This document shows positions 16,435 to 24,322 of a stretch of DNA of 64,000 nucleotides, in pieces. A program made the translations under genes and the position numbers. The notes under the pieces were generated by a model. It worked only from the letters and a program-made list of their open reading frames with translations. It was not told where the DNA came from and searched no databases. Each line of letters begins with the position of its first letter. The first letter of the stretch is position 1. The stretch is from Streptomyces sp. HUAS MG91 (GTDB lineage Bacteria > Actinomycetota > Actinomycetes > Streptomycetales > Streptomycetaceae): the NCBI RefSeq assembly GCF_040529335.1, contig NZ_CP159534.1, forward strand, positions 868,001 to 932,000, in the 5' to 3' direction.

Positions 16435-19356
16435 ATGAACCATAAGTCCAGATATGCATGGTTCATGACCTTGTTGGTCCTCGCACACTTCGCCGTCGCG
16501 CTCTGCGCCGCACCGCTGGTCCGCAGGGCGGGCCCGCGTGCCTTCCTCGTGCTCGCCCTCCCGCCCCTGGCGGCGCTCTGCTGGGCGCTGTCCCGGTGGG
16601 ACGAGGTGGCGTCGGGCCGGCCGAGCACCGAAACCTGGTCCTGGATCGGGGCGTACGACGTCGAGGCCGCGTTCCGGCTCGACGCGCTCTCGCTCGTGAT
16701 GGTGCTGCTCGCCGCCGGGATCGGGGCCCTGGTGCTGGTGTACTGCGCCGGCTACTTCCGGCCCGGCACCCGCCAGTTGGGCCAGTTCGGCGGCAATCTC
16801 CTCGCGTTCGCGGGCGCGATGCTCGGACTGGTCCTGGCCGACGATCTGATGATCCTCTATCTGTTCTGGGAGTTGACGACCGTCCTGTCGTTCCTCCTCA
16901 TCGGGTACGACAGCGAGAAGCGCGGCAGCCGCCGCTCCGCGCTCCAGGCGCTGACCGTCACCGCGGCGGGCGGGCTCGCGATGTTCGTCGGGTTCCTGAT
17001 GCTCGGGCAGCTCGCGGGGACGTACCGGATCTCGCGGATCGTCGACGCGCCGCCCGCGCCGAGCGCCGCGCTCACCGTGGCCGTCCTGCTGATCCTGTGC
17101 GGGGCACTGGCCAAGTCCGCGGTGTGGCCGCTGAGTCTGTGGCTGCCCAACGCGATGGCCGCGCCCACCCCGGTCAGCGCCTATCTGCACGCGGCGGCGA
17201 TGGTCAAGGCGGGCGTCTACCTGATCGCACGGCTCGCCCCGGCCCTCTCGGACGTCACGCCGTGGCGGCCGGTGCTGCTGACGCTCGGCACGGCGACGAT
17301 GCTGCTCGCGGGCTGGCGGGCGCTGCGGCTCAACGACATCAAGATCGTGCTGGCCTACGGCACGGTCAGCCAGCTGGGGTTCCTCGTCGTGCTCGCGGGC
17401 GCCGGGTCGTACGACACCGCGCTGGCGGCCGTCGCGATGATCCTGGGCCACGCACTGTTCAAGGCCCCGCTGTTCCTCGTGACCGGGATCGTCGACCACG
17501 CGGCGGGCACCCGCGATCTGCGGCGGCTCTCGGGAGTGGGGCGGTCGCTGCCGTGGGTGTGCGCGGTCGCCGTCGTGGCCGGCGCGTCGATGGCCGCGCT
17601 GCCGCCGCTGCTCGGCTTCGCCGCGAAGGAAGCCGCGTTCGACGCGCTGGCGCACGGCGGTACCGGCGAGCGGTGGTCCCTTGCGCTGATCGTCGTCGGC
17701 TCCGCGCTCACCACCGCGTACACCCTGCGCTTCCTGTGGGGTGCCTTCGCCCGCAAACCGGGCGTCGCCGACACCCCGGTGCACCGGGTCGGCGCCGGGC
17801 TGCTCGCCCCGCCCGCGCTGCTCGCGCTCGGCTCGCTCGTGTTCGGCCCCGGCATCGGCCTCCTTGCGACGCTCTTCGAGGAGTACGCGCACTCCTACCC
17901 GGTGCCCGAGCACCCCTACCACCTCGCCCTGTGGCACGGCTTCGGGCTCGCGCTCGGGCTGTCGGCGCTCGCCTGGGCGGGCGGTGCCGCGCTCTTCGTG
18001 GCGCGGGAGCCGGTCGTGCGGCTCGGGCGGCGGCTCGCCTGGCCCAAGGCCGACGAGGTGTTCGGCCGGATCGTGCTCGGCCTGGAACGCTCCGCCCTCC
18101 AGGTGACGGGCTCCGTGCAGAAGGGCTCGCTGCCCGCCTACGTGGCCACGGTCCTCGCGGTCATGCTCGCCGGGCTCGTCGCGGTCCTCGCCACCGACCG
18201 GCCCTGGGACGGCGCCCCGGCGCCCCGCGTCTGGGACTCCCCGTGGCAGGCCGGGGTCGGCGCGCTGACCTGCGCCTGCGCCCTGATGTGCCTCCTGGTG
18301 CAGCGGCGCATGAAGGCCGCCGTCCTCGCGGGCCTCACCGGATACGGCACCGCGGCGCTGTACATCGTGCAGGGCGCCCCCGATCTCGCGCTCACCCAGT
18401 TCGGCGTGGAGACCGTGTCGACGGTCGTGCTCGTGCTCGTCCTGCGCCGACTGCCGGTCTTCTTCGGCGACAGCCGGAAGATCCGCCGCCGGCTCACCGG
18501 CGTCCTGCTCGCCCTGGGCAGCGGCGCCGTGGTGGCCTGCGCGGTGTGGCTCGCGGCGGGCGCGCGTACGGACGAACCGGCCGGGGCCGCGATGACCGAG
18601 GAGACCGCGCACCACGGCCTGAAGGACGTCGTCGCGACGATCCTCGTGGACTACCGGGCCTGGGACACGATGGGCGAGTCCGCCGTCCTCGCGGTGGCGG
18701 TGCTCGGCGTGACCAGCCTGCTCTACGTGCACCGCAGGCAGGGCCGGTCGGCCGCGCCCCCGGCGCGGCTGCCGGGCGGCGTGACGGCGTGGTCGCTGGC
18801 CACGTCCAAGCTCCGGGTGCCCGCCAAGTACCGGCAGGGGGCGCCGGAGCGCAGCTGGCTGGTGGCCGGGGACACGCTCGCGCCCGAGCACCGGTCGGTG
18901 GTGTTCGAGGTGGTGGCCCGGCTCGTCTTCCACCCGATCCTGATGCTGTCCGTGTACCTGCTGCTGTGCGCGGAGAACCTGCCGGGCGGCGGCTTCGTCG
19001 GCGGGCTGGTCGCCGGGGTCGCGCTGACCATCCGTTACCTCGCGGGCGGGCGGCACGAGCTGGCGGCGGCGGCCCCGGTGCACCCGGGCTTCTTCACCGG
19101 TCTCGGTCTCGCCCTGTCCACGGCCGTCGCCCTGGTGGGGCTCGCCGACGGGACCGTGCTGCACGGCTGGACCTGGCACGGGCATTTGCCGCTGATCGGC
19201 GACTGGCACGCGAGCACCGCGGTCCTGTTCGACCTCGGCGTGTATCTGCTGGTGCTCGGCGTGGTGCTCGACGTCGTCCGCGCCCTCGGGGCCAAGATCG
19301 ACCAGCAGACCGAGTACAGGGCGGGCCTCGCGCTCGCCGGTGAGGAGCGCGGGTGA
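16435..19356 (+). CDS. mrpA: Mrp Na+/H+ antiporter subunit A with fused subunit B domain
   Basis: A 973-residue membrane protein. Residues 1 to about 650 are the NuoL/MrpA-type proton channel, with the membrane Glu in YLFWELTTVLSFLLIGY near residue 143 and the Lys-bearing helices in LAKSAVWPLSLWLPNAM and SAYLHAAAMVKAGVYLIARL. A MrpA C-terminal segment follows (GAPDLALTQFGVETVSTVVLVLVLRRLP), and from about residue 820 an MnhB domain (VFHPILMLSVYLLL...LPGGGFVGGLVAGVAL). So A and B are one polypeptide, a known actinobacterial arrangement. The complex exchanges Na+ or K+ for H+ and supports pH and salt tolerance. No good ribosome site precedes ATG 16435; ATG 16465 is an alternative start. Confidence 0.92.
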   Translation: MNHKSRYAWFMTLLVLAHFAVALCAAPLVRRAGPRAFLVLALPPLAALCWALSRWDEVASGRPSTETWSWIGAYDVEAAFRLDALSLVMVLLAAGIGALVLVYCAGYFRPGTRQLGQFGGNLLAFAGAMLGLVLADDLMILYLFWELTTVLSFLLIGYDSEKRGSRRSALQALTVTAAGGLAMFVGFLMLGQLAGTYRISRIVDAPPAPSAALTVAVLLILCGALAKSAVWPLSLWLPNAMAAPTPVSAYLHAAAMVKAGVYLIARLAPALSDVTPWRPVLLTLGTATMLLAGWRALRLNDIKIVLAYGTVSQLGFLVVLAGAGSYDTALAAVAMILGHALFKAPLFLVTGIVDHAAGTRDLRRLSGVGRSLPWVCAVAVVAGASMAALPPLLGFAAKEAAFDALAHGGTGERWSLALIVVGSALTTAYTLRFLWGAFARKPGVADTPVHRVGAGLLAPPALLALGSLVFGPGIGLLATLFEEYAHSYPVPEHPYHLALWHGFGLALGLSALAWAGGAALFVAREPVVRLGRRLAWPKADEVFGRIVLGLERSALQVTGSVQKGSLPAYVATVLAVMLAGLVAVLATDRPWDGAPAPRVWDSPWQAGVGALTCACALMCLLVQRRMKAAVLAGLTGYGTAALYIVQGAPDLALTQFGVETVSTVVLVLVLRRLPVFFGDSRKIRRRLTGVLLALGSGAVVACAVWLAAGARTDEPAGAAMTEETAHHGLKDVVATILVDYRAWDTMGESAVLAVAVLGVTSLLYVHRRQGRSAAPPARLPGGVTAWSLATSKLRVPAKYRQGAPERSWLVAGDTLAPEHRSVVFEVVARLVFHPILMLSVYLLLCAENLPGGGFVGGLVAGVALTIRYLAGGRHELAAAAPVHPGFFTGLGLALSTAVALVGLADGTVLHGWTWHGHLPLIGDWHASTAVLFDLGVYLLVLGVVLDVVRALGAKIDQQTEYRAGLALAGEERG

Positions 19357-19898
19357 CCATCAGTGCGACCCTGCTGGTCTGCGGCATCGTGCTGGTCGCC
19401 GCCGGCGGGATGCTGATCCTGACCCGCAGCCTGACGCGGGTGCTGATCGGCATCATCGTGTGCGGCAACGGCGTCAATCTCTTCGTGCTCGCCTCGGCCG
19501 GGCGGGCCGGGCTGCCCCCGCTCCTGTACCCGGGTGTGCCGCACGCCCGGGTGACCGACCCGCTGCCGCAGGCCATCTGTCTGACCGCCGTCGTGATCAC
19601 GCTCGCCACCACGGCGTTCGTGCTCGCGATGGCGTACCGCAGCAGCCAGTTGACCGGTTCGGACTTCGTGCCGGACGACATCGCCGACCGGCGCGTGGTG
19701 CTGCGCGCCCAGATCGCCGAGGAGCGCCACGAACTGCGGGAGCAGTACCGCGGGGAGGGCAAGCGGGCCTGGCGCGAGGAGCGGCGCGAGCAGCGCCACC
19801 GGATCCGCGAGGACCGTGCCTTCCAGGCGCGGGCCCGGGACTCCTCGGGTGACCTGTGGGACGACGTGCTCGGCACCGATCCGGAGGAGACCCGGTGA
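19353..19898 (+). CDS. mrpC: Mrp antiporter subunit C (NuoK-like) with charged C-terminal tail
   Basis: The first 105 residues are the three-helix NuoK-like subunit: ATLLVCGIVLVAAGGMLIL, LIGIIVCGNGVNLFVLAS and AICLTAVVITLATTAFVLAMAYR. The remaining 75 residues are an unusual hydrophilic tail, almost all Arg and Glu (EERHELREQYRGEGKRAWRE and similar), probably a single cytoplasmic helix. GTG 19353 overlaps the mrpA stop as GTGA. Within the complex it helps form the ion path next to MrpD. The tail is longer than in firmicute MrpC. Confidence 0.92.
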   Translation: MTISATLLVCGIVLVAAGGMLILTRSLTRVLIGIIVCGNGVNLFVLASAGRAGLPPLLYPGVPHARVTDPLPQAICLTAVVITLATTAFVLAMAYRSSQLTGSDFVPDDIADRRVVLRAQIAEERHELREQYRGEGKRAWREERREQRHRIREDRAFQARARDSSGDLWDDVLGTDPEETR

Positions 19899-21481
19899 AC
19901 GCTCTCGTTCCGCTGCCCGTCGTCATGCCGCTCACGGTGTGCGGCCTGAGCCTGTTCATCGGGCCCCGGCTGCGCTGGCTGCACCGCGTGATCACCGTCG
20001 GGGTGCTCGCCGGGGTCCTGGCCGTCGACCTGGTGCTGCTCGTGGAGTCCGACCGCACGGGCCCGCTCGTCGTCCACCTCGGCGACTTCGGGCCGCCGCT
20101 GGGCGTGACCCTGGTCGCCGACCGGCTGGCCGCGCTGATGCTGACCGTGTCGGGCGCCGTCACCCTCATCGTGCTCGTGTACGCGATGGGCCAGGACATG
20201 GCCGACCGCGAGGAGAACGCGCCGCTGGCCGTCTTCCACCCGGCGTACCTGGTGCTGGTCTCCGGGGTGTCGCTGACCTTCCTCGCGGGCGACCTCGTCA
20301 ATCTCTACGTCGGCTTCGAGATCATGCTGATGGCGAGCTTCGTGCTGCTGACGGTGGGCGCCACCGAGCCGCGCATCCGCGCCGGTTCGACCTATGTCGT
20401 CGTCTCGCTCGTCTCCTCCCTGGTGTTCCTCGCCGGGGTGGCCGTGACGTACGCGGCGGCGGGCACCGTGAACTTCGCGCAGCTCGCCGTACGGATGCCC
20501 GAACTCCCGCTCGGCGTGCGGACCATGGCCGAGGTGCTGCTGCTCACCGTGTTCGGGGTGAAGGCCGCCGCGTTCCCCGTCGCGGCCTGGCTGCCGGACT
20601 CGTACCCGACGGCGCCCGCGCCGGTGACGGCGGTCTTCGCGGGCCTGCTCACCAAGGTCGGCGTGTACTCGATGATCCGCGCGGAGACCCTGCTGTTCCC
20701 CGGGAACCGGCTCTCGGCCGTGCTGATGGCGGTGGCGTTCGCGTCGATGGTCATCGGCATCATCGGCGCGGTCGCCCAGACCGACCTGAAGCGGCTGCTG
20801 TCCTTCACGCTGGTCAGCCACATCGGCTTCATGCTGTTCGGGCTCGCGCTCGGCAGCCGGGGCGGCATCGGCGGCGCCGTCGTGTACACGGCCCACCACA
20901 TCACCGTGCAGACGACGCTGTTCCTGGCGGCCGGTCTGCTGGAGAAGCGGTACGGGACGACGGAACTGACCCGGCTCGGCGGCACCGCCAGAACGGCCCC
21001 GCTGCTGGCCGCCCTGTGGTTCGTGCCCGCGATGAACCTCGCCGGGATCCCGCCGCTGTCCGGCTTCATCGGCAAGCTGGGGCTGATGCGGGCGGGCGCG
21101 GCGGACGGCGGCGCCTGGGCGTACGTCCTGCTCGCCGGGGCGGCGGTGACGAGCCTGCTGACGCTGTACGTGATGGTGAAGGTCTGGAACCTGGCGTTCT
21201 GGCGGGGGCCCGCGGTGACCGAACTCCCGCTGGAGGGCGATGTCCTGGAGGAGAGCGACGATCCCGACTCGGCGCCCGAGGACGGCTCGGGACCCGCGAC
21301 GAAGACCGTCGTGCGCACCACCGCCCGGATCCCCCGCGTGATGACGGTGGCGACCGCGGCGGCCGTCGCCCTCGGTCTCGCCTACACCGTGCTTGCCACC
21401 CCGCTGACCGGCCTGGCCGACCGCTCGGCGGCCGAACTCCTCGCCCGTACCCCCTACGTCAAGGCGGTGCTCGGACCGTGA
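19895..21481 (+). CDS. mrpD: Mrp antiporter subunit D
   Basis: A 528-residue NuoM/NuoN-like antiporter subunit with about 14 helices. Conserved ion-path elements are present: VGFEIMLMASFVLLTVG (Glu), GVKAAAFPVAAWLPDSYP (Lys), VFAGLLTKVGVYSMIR (second Lys) and HIGFMLFGLAL. A polar acidic loop near residues 448-475 (LEGDVLEESDDPDSAPEDG) precedes the last helix. GTG 19895 overlaps the mrpC stop as GTGA, so an upstream in-frame start at 19856 is not used. Confidence 0.93.
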   Translation: MNALVPLPVVMPLTVCGLSLFIGPRLRWLHRVITVGVLAGVLAVDLVLLVESDRTGPLVVHLGDFGPPLGVTLVADRLAALMLTVSGAVTLIVLVYAMGQDMADREENAPLAVFHPAYLVLVSGVSLTFLAGDLVNLYVGFEIMLMASFVLLTVGATEPRIRAGSTYVVVSLVSSLVFLAGVAVTYAAAGTVNFAQLAVRMPELPLGVRTMAEVLLLTVFGVKAAAFPVAAWLPDSYPTAPAPVTAVFAGLLTKVGVYSMIRAETLLFPGNRLSAVLMAVAFASMVIGIIGAVAQTDLKRLLSFTLVSHIGFMLFGLALGSRGGIGGAVVYTAHHITVQTTLFLAAGLLEKRYGTTELTRLGGTARTAPLLAALWFVPAMNLAGIPPLSGFIGKLGLMRAGAADGGAWAYVLLAGAAVTSLLTLYVMVKVWNLAFWRGPAVTELPLEGDVLEESDDPDSAPEDGSGPATKTVVRTTARIPRVMTVATAAAVALGLAYTVLATPLTGLADRSAAELLARTPYVKAVLGP

Positions 21482-22059
21482 ACTCCCCCTCCCTCGCGGC
21501 GCGCAGGCGCCGTCTCGACTGGCCGCTCATCGCCTGGCTGACCGTCATCTGGATGCTGCTGTGGTCGGGCCTGACCTGGGGCAACCTCATCAGTGGCGTC
21601 GTCGTCGCGGTCATCCTGTGCCTGGCGTTCCCGCTGCCGTCCGTCGATCTCGCCCTGCGGCTGCGCCCGCGCGGCATCCTGCGGCTCGCCGGATACCTGC
21701 TGGTCGACATGGTGACGTCGAGCGTCGTCGTGACCCGGCACGCGCTGACGGGGCGCCGCCGTCCGGCCGCCGTGCTGCGGGTGCCGCTGCGCTGCCGCAC
21801 GGACCTGATGATCGCGGCGACCGCCGTCGCGGTCTCCAGCGTGCCGGGCGGCGCCCTGGTCGAGGTCAACGCCGCGACGGCCACCTTGTACCTGCACGTG
21901 AGCGACGCCGACGACCCCGCGACGGCGCCCCGCTCGCGCCGGGACGTCTGGCGGCTTGAGGCCCTGGTCGTGCGGGCCTTCGGGACCCGTGAGGAGATCG
22001 CGCGGATCGCGGCGGACCCCGATCCGTCCTCCCCCACCGGAAAGGAGAGCGGCTCGTGA
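21478..22059 (+). CDS. mrpE: Mrp antiporter subunit E
   Basis: A 193-residue MnhE-type subunit: an N-terminal basic tail, hydrophobic segments WPLIAWLTVIWMLLWSGLTW and LISGVVVAVILCLAFPLP, then the conserved middle block around LAGYLLVDMVTSSVVVTRHALTGR and the soluble C-terminal domain with TDLMIAATAVAVSSVPGG. GTG 21478 overlaps the mrpD stop as GTGA. It is needed for assembly of the Mrp complex in characterised species. Confidence 0.92.
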   Translation: MNSPSLAARRRRLDWPLIAWLTVIWMLLWSGLTWGNLISGVVVAVILCLAFPLPSVDLALRLRPRGILRLAGYLLVDMVTSSVVVTRHALTGRRRPAAVLRVPLRCRTDLMIAATAVAVSSVPGGALVEVNAATATLYLHVSDADDPATAPRSRRDVWRLEALVVRAFGTREEIARIAADPDPSSPTGKESGS

Positions 22060-22349
22060 GACTGGCCAACGACATCCTGCTCAACGCCGCCCTGACGCTG
22101 ATCATCCTCGCGGGCGTGCTGCTGCTCATCCGCATCTGGCGCGGCCCCTCGATGCTGGACCGGGCAGTCGCCGTCGATGTGGCCGCGGTGCTGATCATCG
22201 CCGGGATCGGGGTGGACGCGGCGATGACCCGGACCCGCTACTACCTGTCGATCATGCTGGTGCTCGCCTTCCTCGGCTTCACCAGCTCGGTCGGCATCGC
22301 CCGGTTCATCGCCTCGCGCGACCGCGCCGGAACCAAGGAGCGCCCGTGA
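22056..22349 (+). CDS. mrpF: Mrp antiporter subunit F
   Basis: A 97-residue three-helix subunit. It shows the MnhF pattern IRIWRGPSMLDRAVAVDVAAVLIIAG with the conserved G-P-S-x-x-D-R motif, and a last helix SIMLVLAFLGFTSSVGIARFI. GTG 22056 overlaps the mrpE stop as GTGA, continuing the chain of translational coupling. Confidence 0.92.
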   Translation: MRLANDILLNAALTLIILAGVLLLIRIWRGPSMLDRAVAVDVAAVLIIAGIGVDAAMTRTRYYLSIMLVLAFLGFTSSVGIARFIASRDRAGTKERP

Positions 22350-22705
22350 ACGCCTGGCAGCAGACGGCCGATCTGGCCGGATCGATCCTTCTCTTCCTGG
22401 GCGCCGCCGTCTGTCTGGCCGGGGTCATCGGGATGCTCACGCTGCCCGACGTCCTCACGCGCAGCGCCACCGCGACCAACCCGCAGACGTTCGGCATGCT
22501 GCTGCTCGTCGCCGGTCTCGCGCTGCGGCTGCGCTCCGGGGTCGACCTCGGCACGCTCGCCCTGGTCGCCTTCTTCCAGCTCCTGACCAGCGCCGTCGCC
22601 GCCCATCTGGTCGCGCGGGCGGCGTACCGCACCGGCCAGACGGGCGACTGCGCCCTCCTCTACGACGAGCTGAGCGCGCCGGAGGACACGCGCCCCAGCG
22701 CTTGA
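22346..22705 (+). CDS. mrpG: Mrp antiporter subunit G
   Basis: A 119-residue MnhG subunit with three helices: SILLFLGAAVCLAGVIGML, TFGMLLLVAGLALRL and LALVAFFQLLTSAVAAHLVARAAY. The signature MLTLPDVLTRSATATNPQT lies after helix 1. GTG 22346 overlaps the mrpF stop as GTGA. Its final codons touch a degraded dehydrogenase fragment on the other strand, so the exact C-terminus may have been altered by the same rearrangement. Confidence 0.9.
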   Translation: MNAWQQTADLAGSILLFLGAAVCLAGVIGMLTLPDVLTRSATATNPQTFGMLLLVAGLALRLRSGVDLGTLALVAFFQLLTSAVAAHLVARAAYRTGQTGDCALLYDELSAPEDTRPSA

Positions 22706-22983
22706 TCTCCTTGATCTTCAGCATCCGCGTGATGACCTTGTCGAGCTCGGCGTCGTCGAAGACCTTCTTCCAGTCGTCGCGGACGATCGACTCGCGGCCG
22801 TAGTCCATGGCGATGAGGCAGGCGTCCGAGAACGGGTTGGAGCCCTTGAGGGTGTTGGCGAGCGCGACCTGGGTGTGGCCGAGCAGCATCGCACGGGCCG
22901 CCTTCTCGGGCACGCCGACGGTGTGCACGGTCTCGTGCAGGGCCTCGGTGAGCAGCGCGCCGACCATGCAGGCGATGGTCTCG
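22698..22983 (-). pseudogene. Remnant of a 6-phosphogluconate-dehydrogenase-like protein (C-terminal domain)
   Basis: On the minus strand a frame reads a coherent protein segment of about 95 residues: ETIACMVGALLTEALHETV, then GVPEKAARAMLLGHTQVALA, NPFSDACLIAMDYGRESIV and DDWKKVFDDAELDKVITRML. I recognise this as the C-terminal helical domain of phosphogluconate-dehydrogenase-like oxidoreductases found in Streptomyces sugar-acid clusters. It has no start region, and no stop at its natural end: the frame runs on antisense to mrpG. It is therefore truncated at both ends and not functional. It abuts a 5'-truncated GntR fragment on the opposite strand. Confidence 0.65.
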
Positions 22984-23355
22984 GCGCGGCTCGCCGCCGA
23001 GCGGGCCACCGACGAGGACGTGGCGCGCCTGGAGGAGCACCTGCGGGACATGCGCGAGGCGGGCGGGGACGTCAAGGCGTTCGTCGACGCCGACATCGCC
23101 TTTCATCTGGAGTGCGCGAACATCGCGCGCAACACGGTGCTGAGCGACATCCTGCACAGCATCCGGGCGCTGCTCCAGGTCTGGATGGAGCGGGTCAACG
23201 ACATCGAGGGCACCGTCACCGGCACCCTCTGCGAGCACGACGCCGTCCTGGAGGCCATCCGCTCGCGCGATCCCGAGGCCGCGGACCGGGCGATGGCCGA
23301 GCACATGCGGATGGCGAGCGAGCGGCTTCAGACGTCGATCGGCGACCCCGCCTGA
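22984..23355 (+). pseudogene. Remnant of a GntR/FadR regulator (FCD effector domain only)
   Basis: From about ARLAAERATDEDVARLEEHL to the stop at 23355 there are 123 residues of an FCD ligand-binding domain. Metal-ligand-like positions D-x-x-F-H (DADIAFHLECANIA) and later His residues (CEHDAVLEAI, AEHMRMA) are present. The whole N-terminal winged-helix DNA-binding domain and the first FCD helices are missing, and the sequence switches at about 22984 into the opposite-strand dehydrogenase remnant. An ATG at 22807 opens the frame but its product would begin with antisense sequence. A broken gene is the simplest reading. Confidence 0.7.
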
Positions 23356-23395
23356 CACGTCCGCGCCGCGGGTGGTGCCGCCGGGCGGCGGGCTC

Positions 23396-24322
23396 TCAGA
23401 AGGAGTCGCCGTACCAGTAGGCGGCGCCGGGTGCCGTAAGGGTCTGTTCCACGGTGCCGGCCGGTGTGAGCAGCGGGCGGTACATGCCCGTCGTGTCGGT
23501 TCCCCGTGCCACGGCGCCGGCCCGCAGCAGCCGGGGCAGGGCGCGCTCGGCGCCGGGCGCGTCGGGGAGCCGGGTGCGGGCCCGGACGGCTCCGGCGGCA
23601 CGGGCCCGGACGGCCAGTCCCGCGTACAGGGTGCCCAGGCAGTCGTCGTCGGCGACGGCCGCCTCCAGCACCTCCGCCGTGCCGTCGGCGATCCGGGCGA
23701 CCAGCCAGCCGCGCGGTCCGCCCGCCCTGTCCTCGGCCACCAGGTGGAGCGTGTCGTGGCCGTACCAGGCCGGTACCCGCACCCGCCAGTCGTCGGCCGA
23801 GCGCACCGAGCTGAGCGGGCGGCGGGCGTTGTGCCGTTCCTGGAGGCGGGCCAGCGGTGCGCGGTCGCCGGGGCGTGCCTCGCGTACGCCGACGGGGGCG
23901 TCCGGCGCGTCGGCGAGCGGCCCCTCGGCGTACGGCCGCGCGAACGTCCGCCAGCCGGAGCCCTCGTAGACACCGGGTGTGCCCGTGAACAGCAGGGACC
24001 AGCCGCAGCCTTCGCTGATCATGCTCGCCGTGGCCTCGGCGAGCAGGGCGCGGACCAGCCCCCTGCCGCGCGCCTCGGGCCGGGTGGCGACACTGCCGAT
24101 GCCGCCGATCCGGTGCGGGGCGCCGTGGGCGTCGCGCACCGTGCGCGGTACGTGGACGACGACGGCGTCGAGGCTGCCGTCGTCCGCGGCGGCGACGAAC
24201 GTGCGCCGGTGCCGGTCCGCGTCGAGGGCGTACAGGGCGGGCAGGTGGGGTGCGTCGCCGAAGCACCGGGACCACAGCGCGTACAGGGCGGGTTCGTCGG
24301 CGGCGGTGGCGGTGCGGATCAC
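23396..24322 (-). CDS. GNAT family N-acetyltransferase
   Basis: A 308-residue protein with an N-terminal GNAT domain: VIRTATAADEPALYALWSR at the start, IGGIGSVATRPEARGRGLVRALL (acetyl-CoA-binding motif A) near residue 75 and GTPGVYEGSGWRTFARPY near 120. The second half looks like a degenerate acetyltransferase or sterol-carrier-like domain, giving an Eis-like overall plan. GTG 24322 overlaps the stop of the beta-helix gene (GTGA), so it is the last gene of the left-arm operon. Substrate unknown; an amino sugar or amino acid from the pathway is possible. Confidence 0.82.
   Translation of the reverse strand: MIRTATAADEPALYALWSRCFGDAPHLPALYALDADRHRRTFVAAADDGSLDAVVVHVPRTVRDAHGAPHRIGGIGSVATRPEARGRGLVRALLAEATASMISEGCGWSLLFTGTPGVYEGSGWRTFARPYAEGPLADAPDAPVGVREARPGDRAPLARLQERHNARRPLSSVRSADDWRVRVPAWYGHDTLHLVAEDRAGGPRGWLVARIADGTAEVLEAAVADDDCLGTLYAGLAVRARAAGAVRARTRLPDAPGAERALPRLLRAGAVARGTDTTGMYRPLLTPAGTVEQTLTAPGAAYWYGDSF

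Noticed and set aside
16426..19209. Very long open frame antisense to mrpA
   Set aside because: Its translation is low-complexity Arg/Gly/His/Glu with no domain; it is a by-product of GC-rich third positions in the real gene.
22807..22983. Intact GntR-like gene starting at ATG 22807
   Set aside because: The first 59 residues are antisense to the dehydrogenase remnant and contain no HTH; only the FCD part from about 22984 looks like a real protein.
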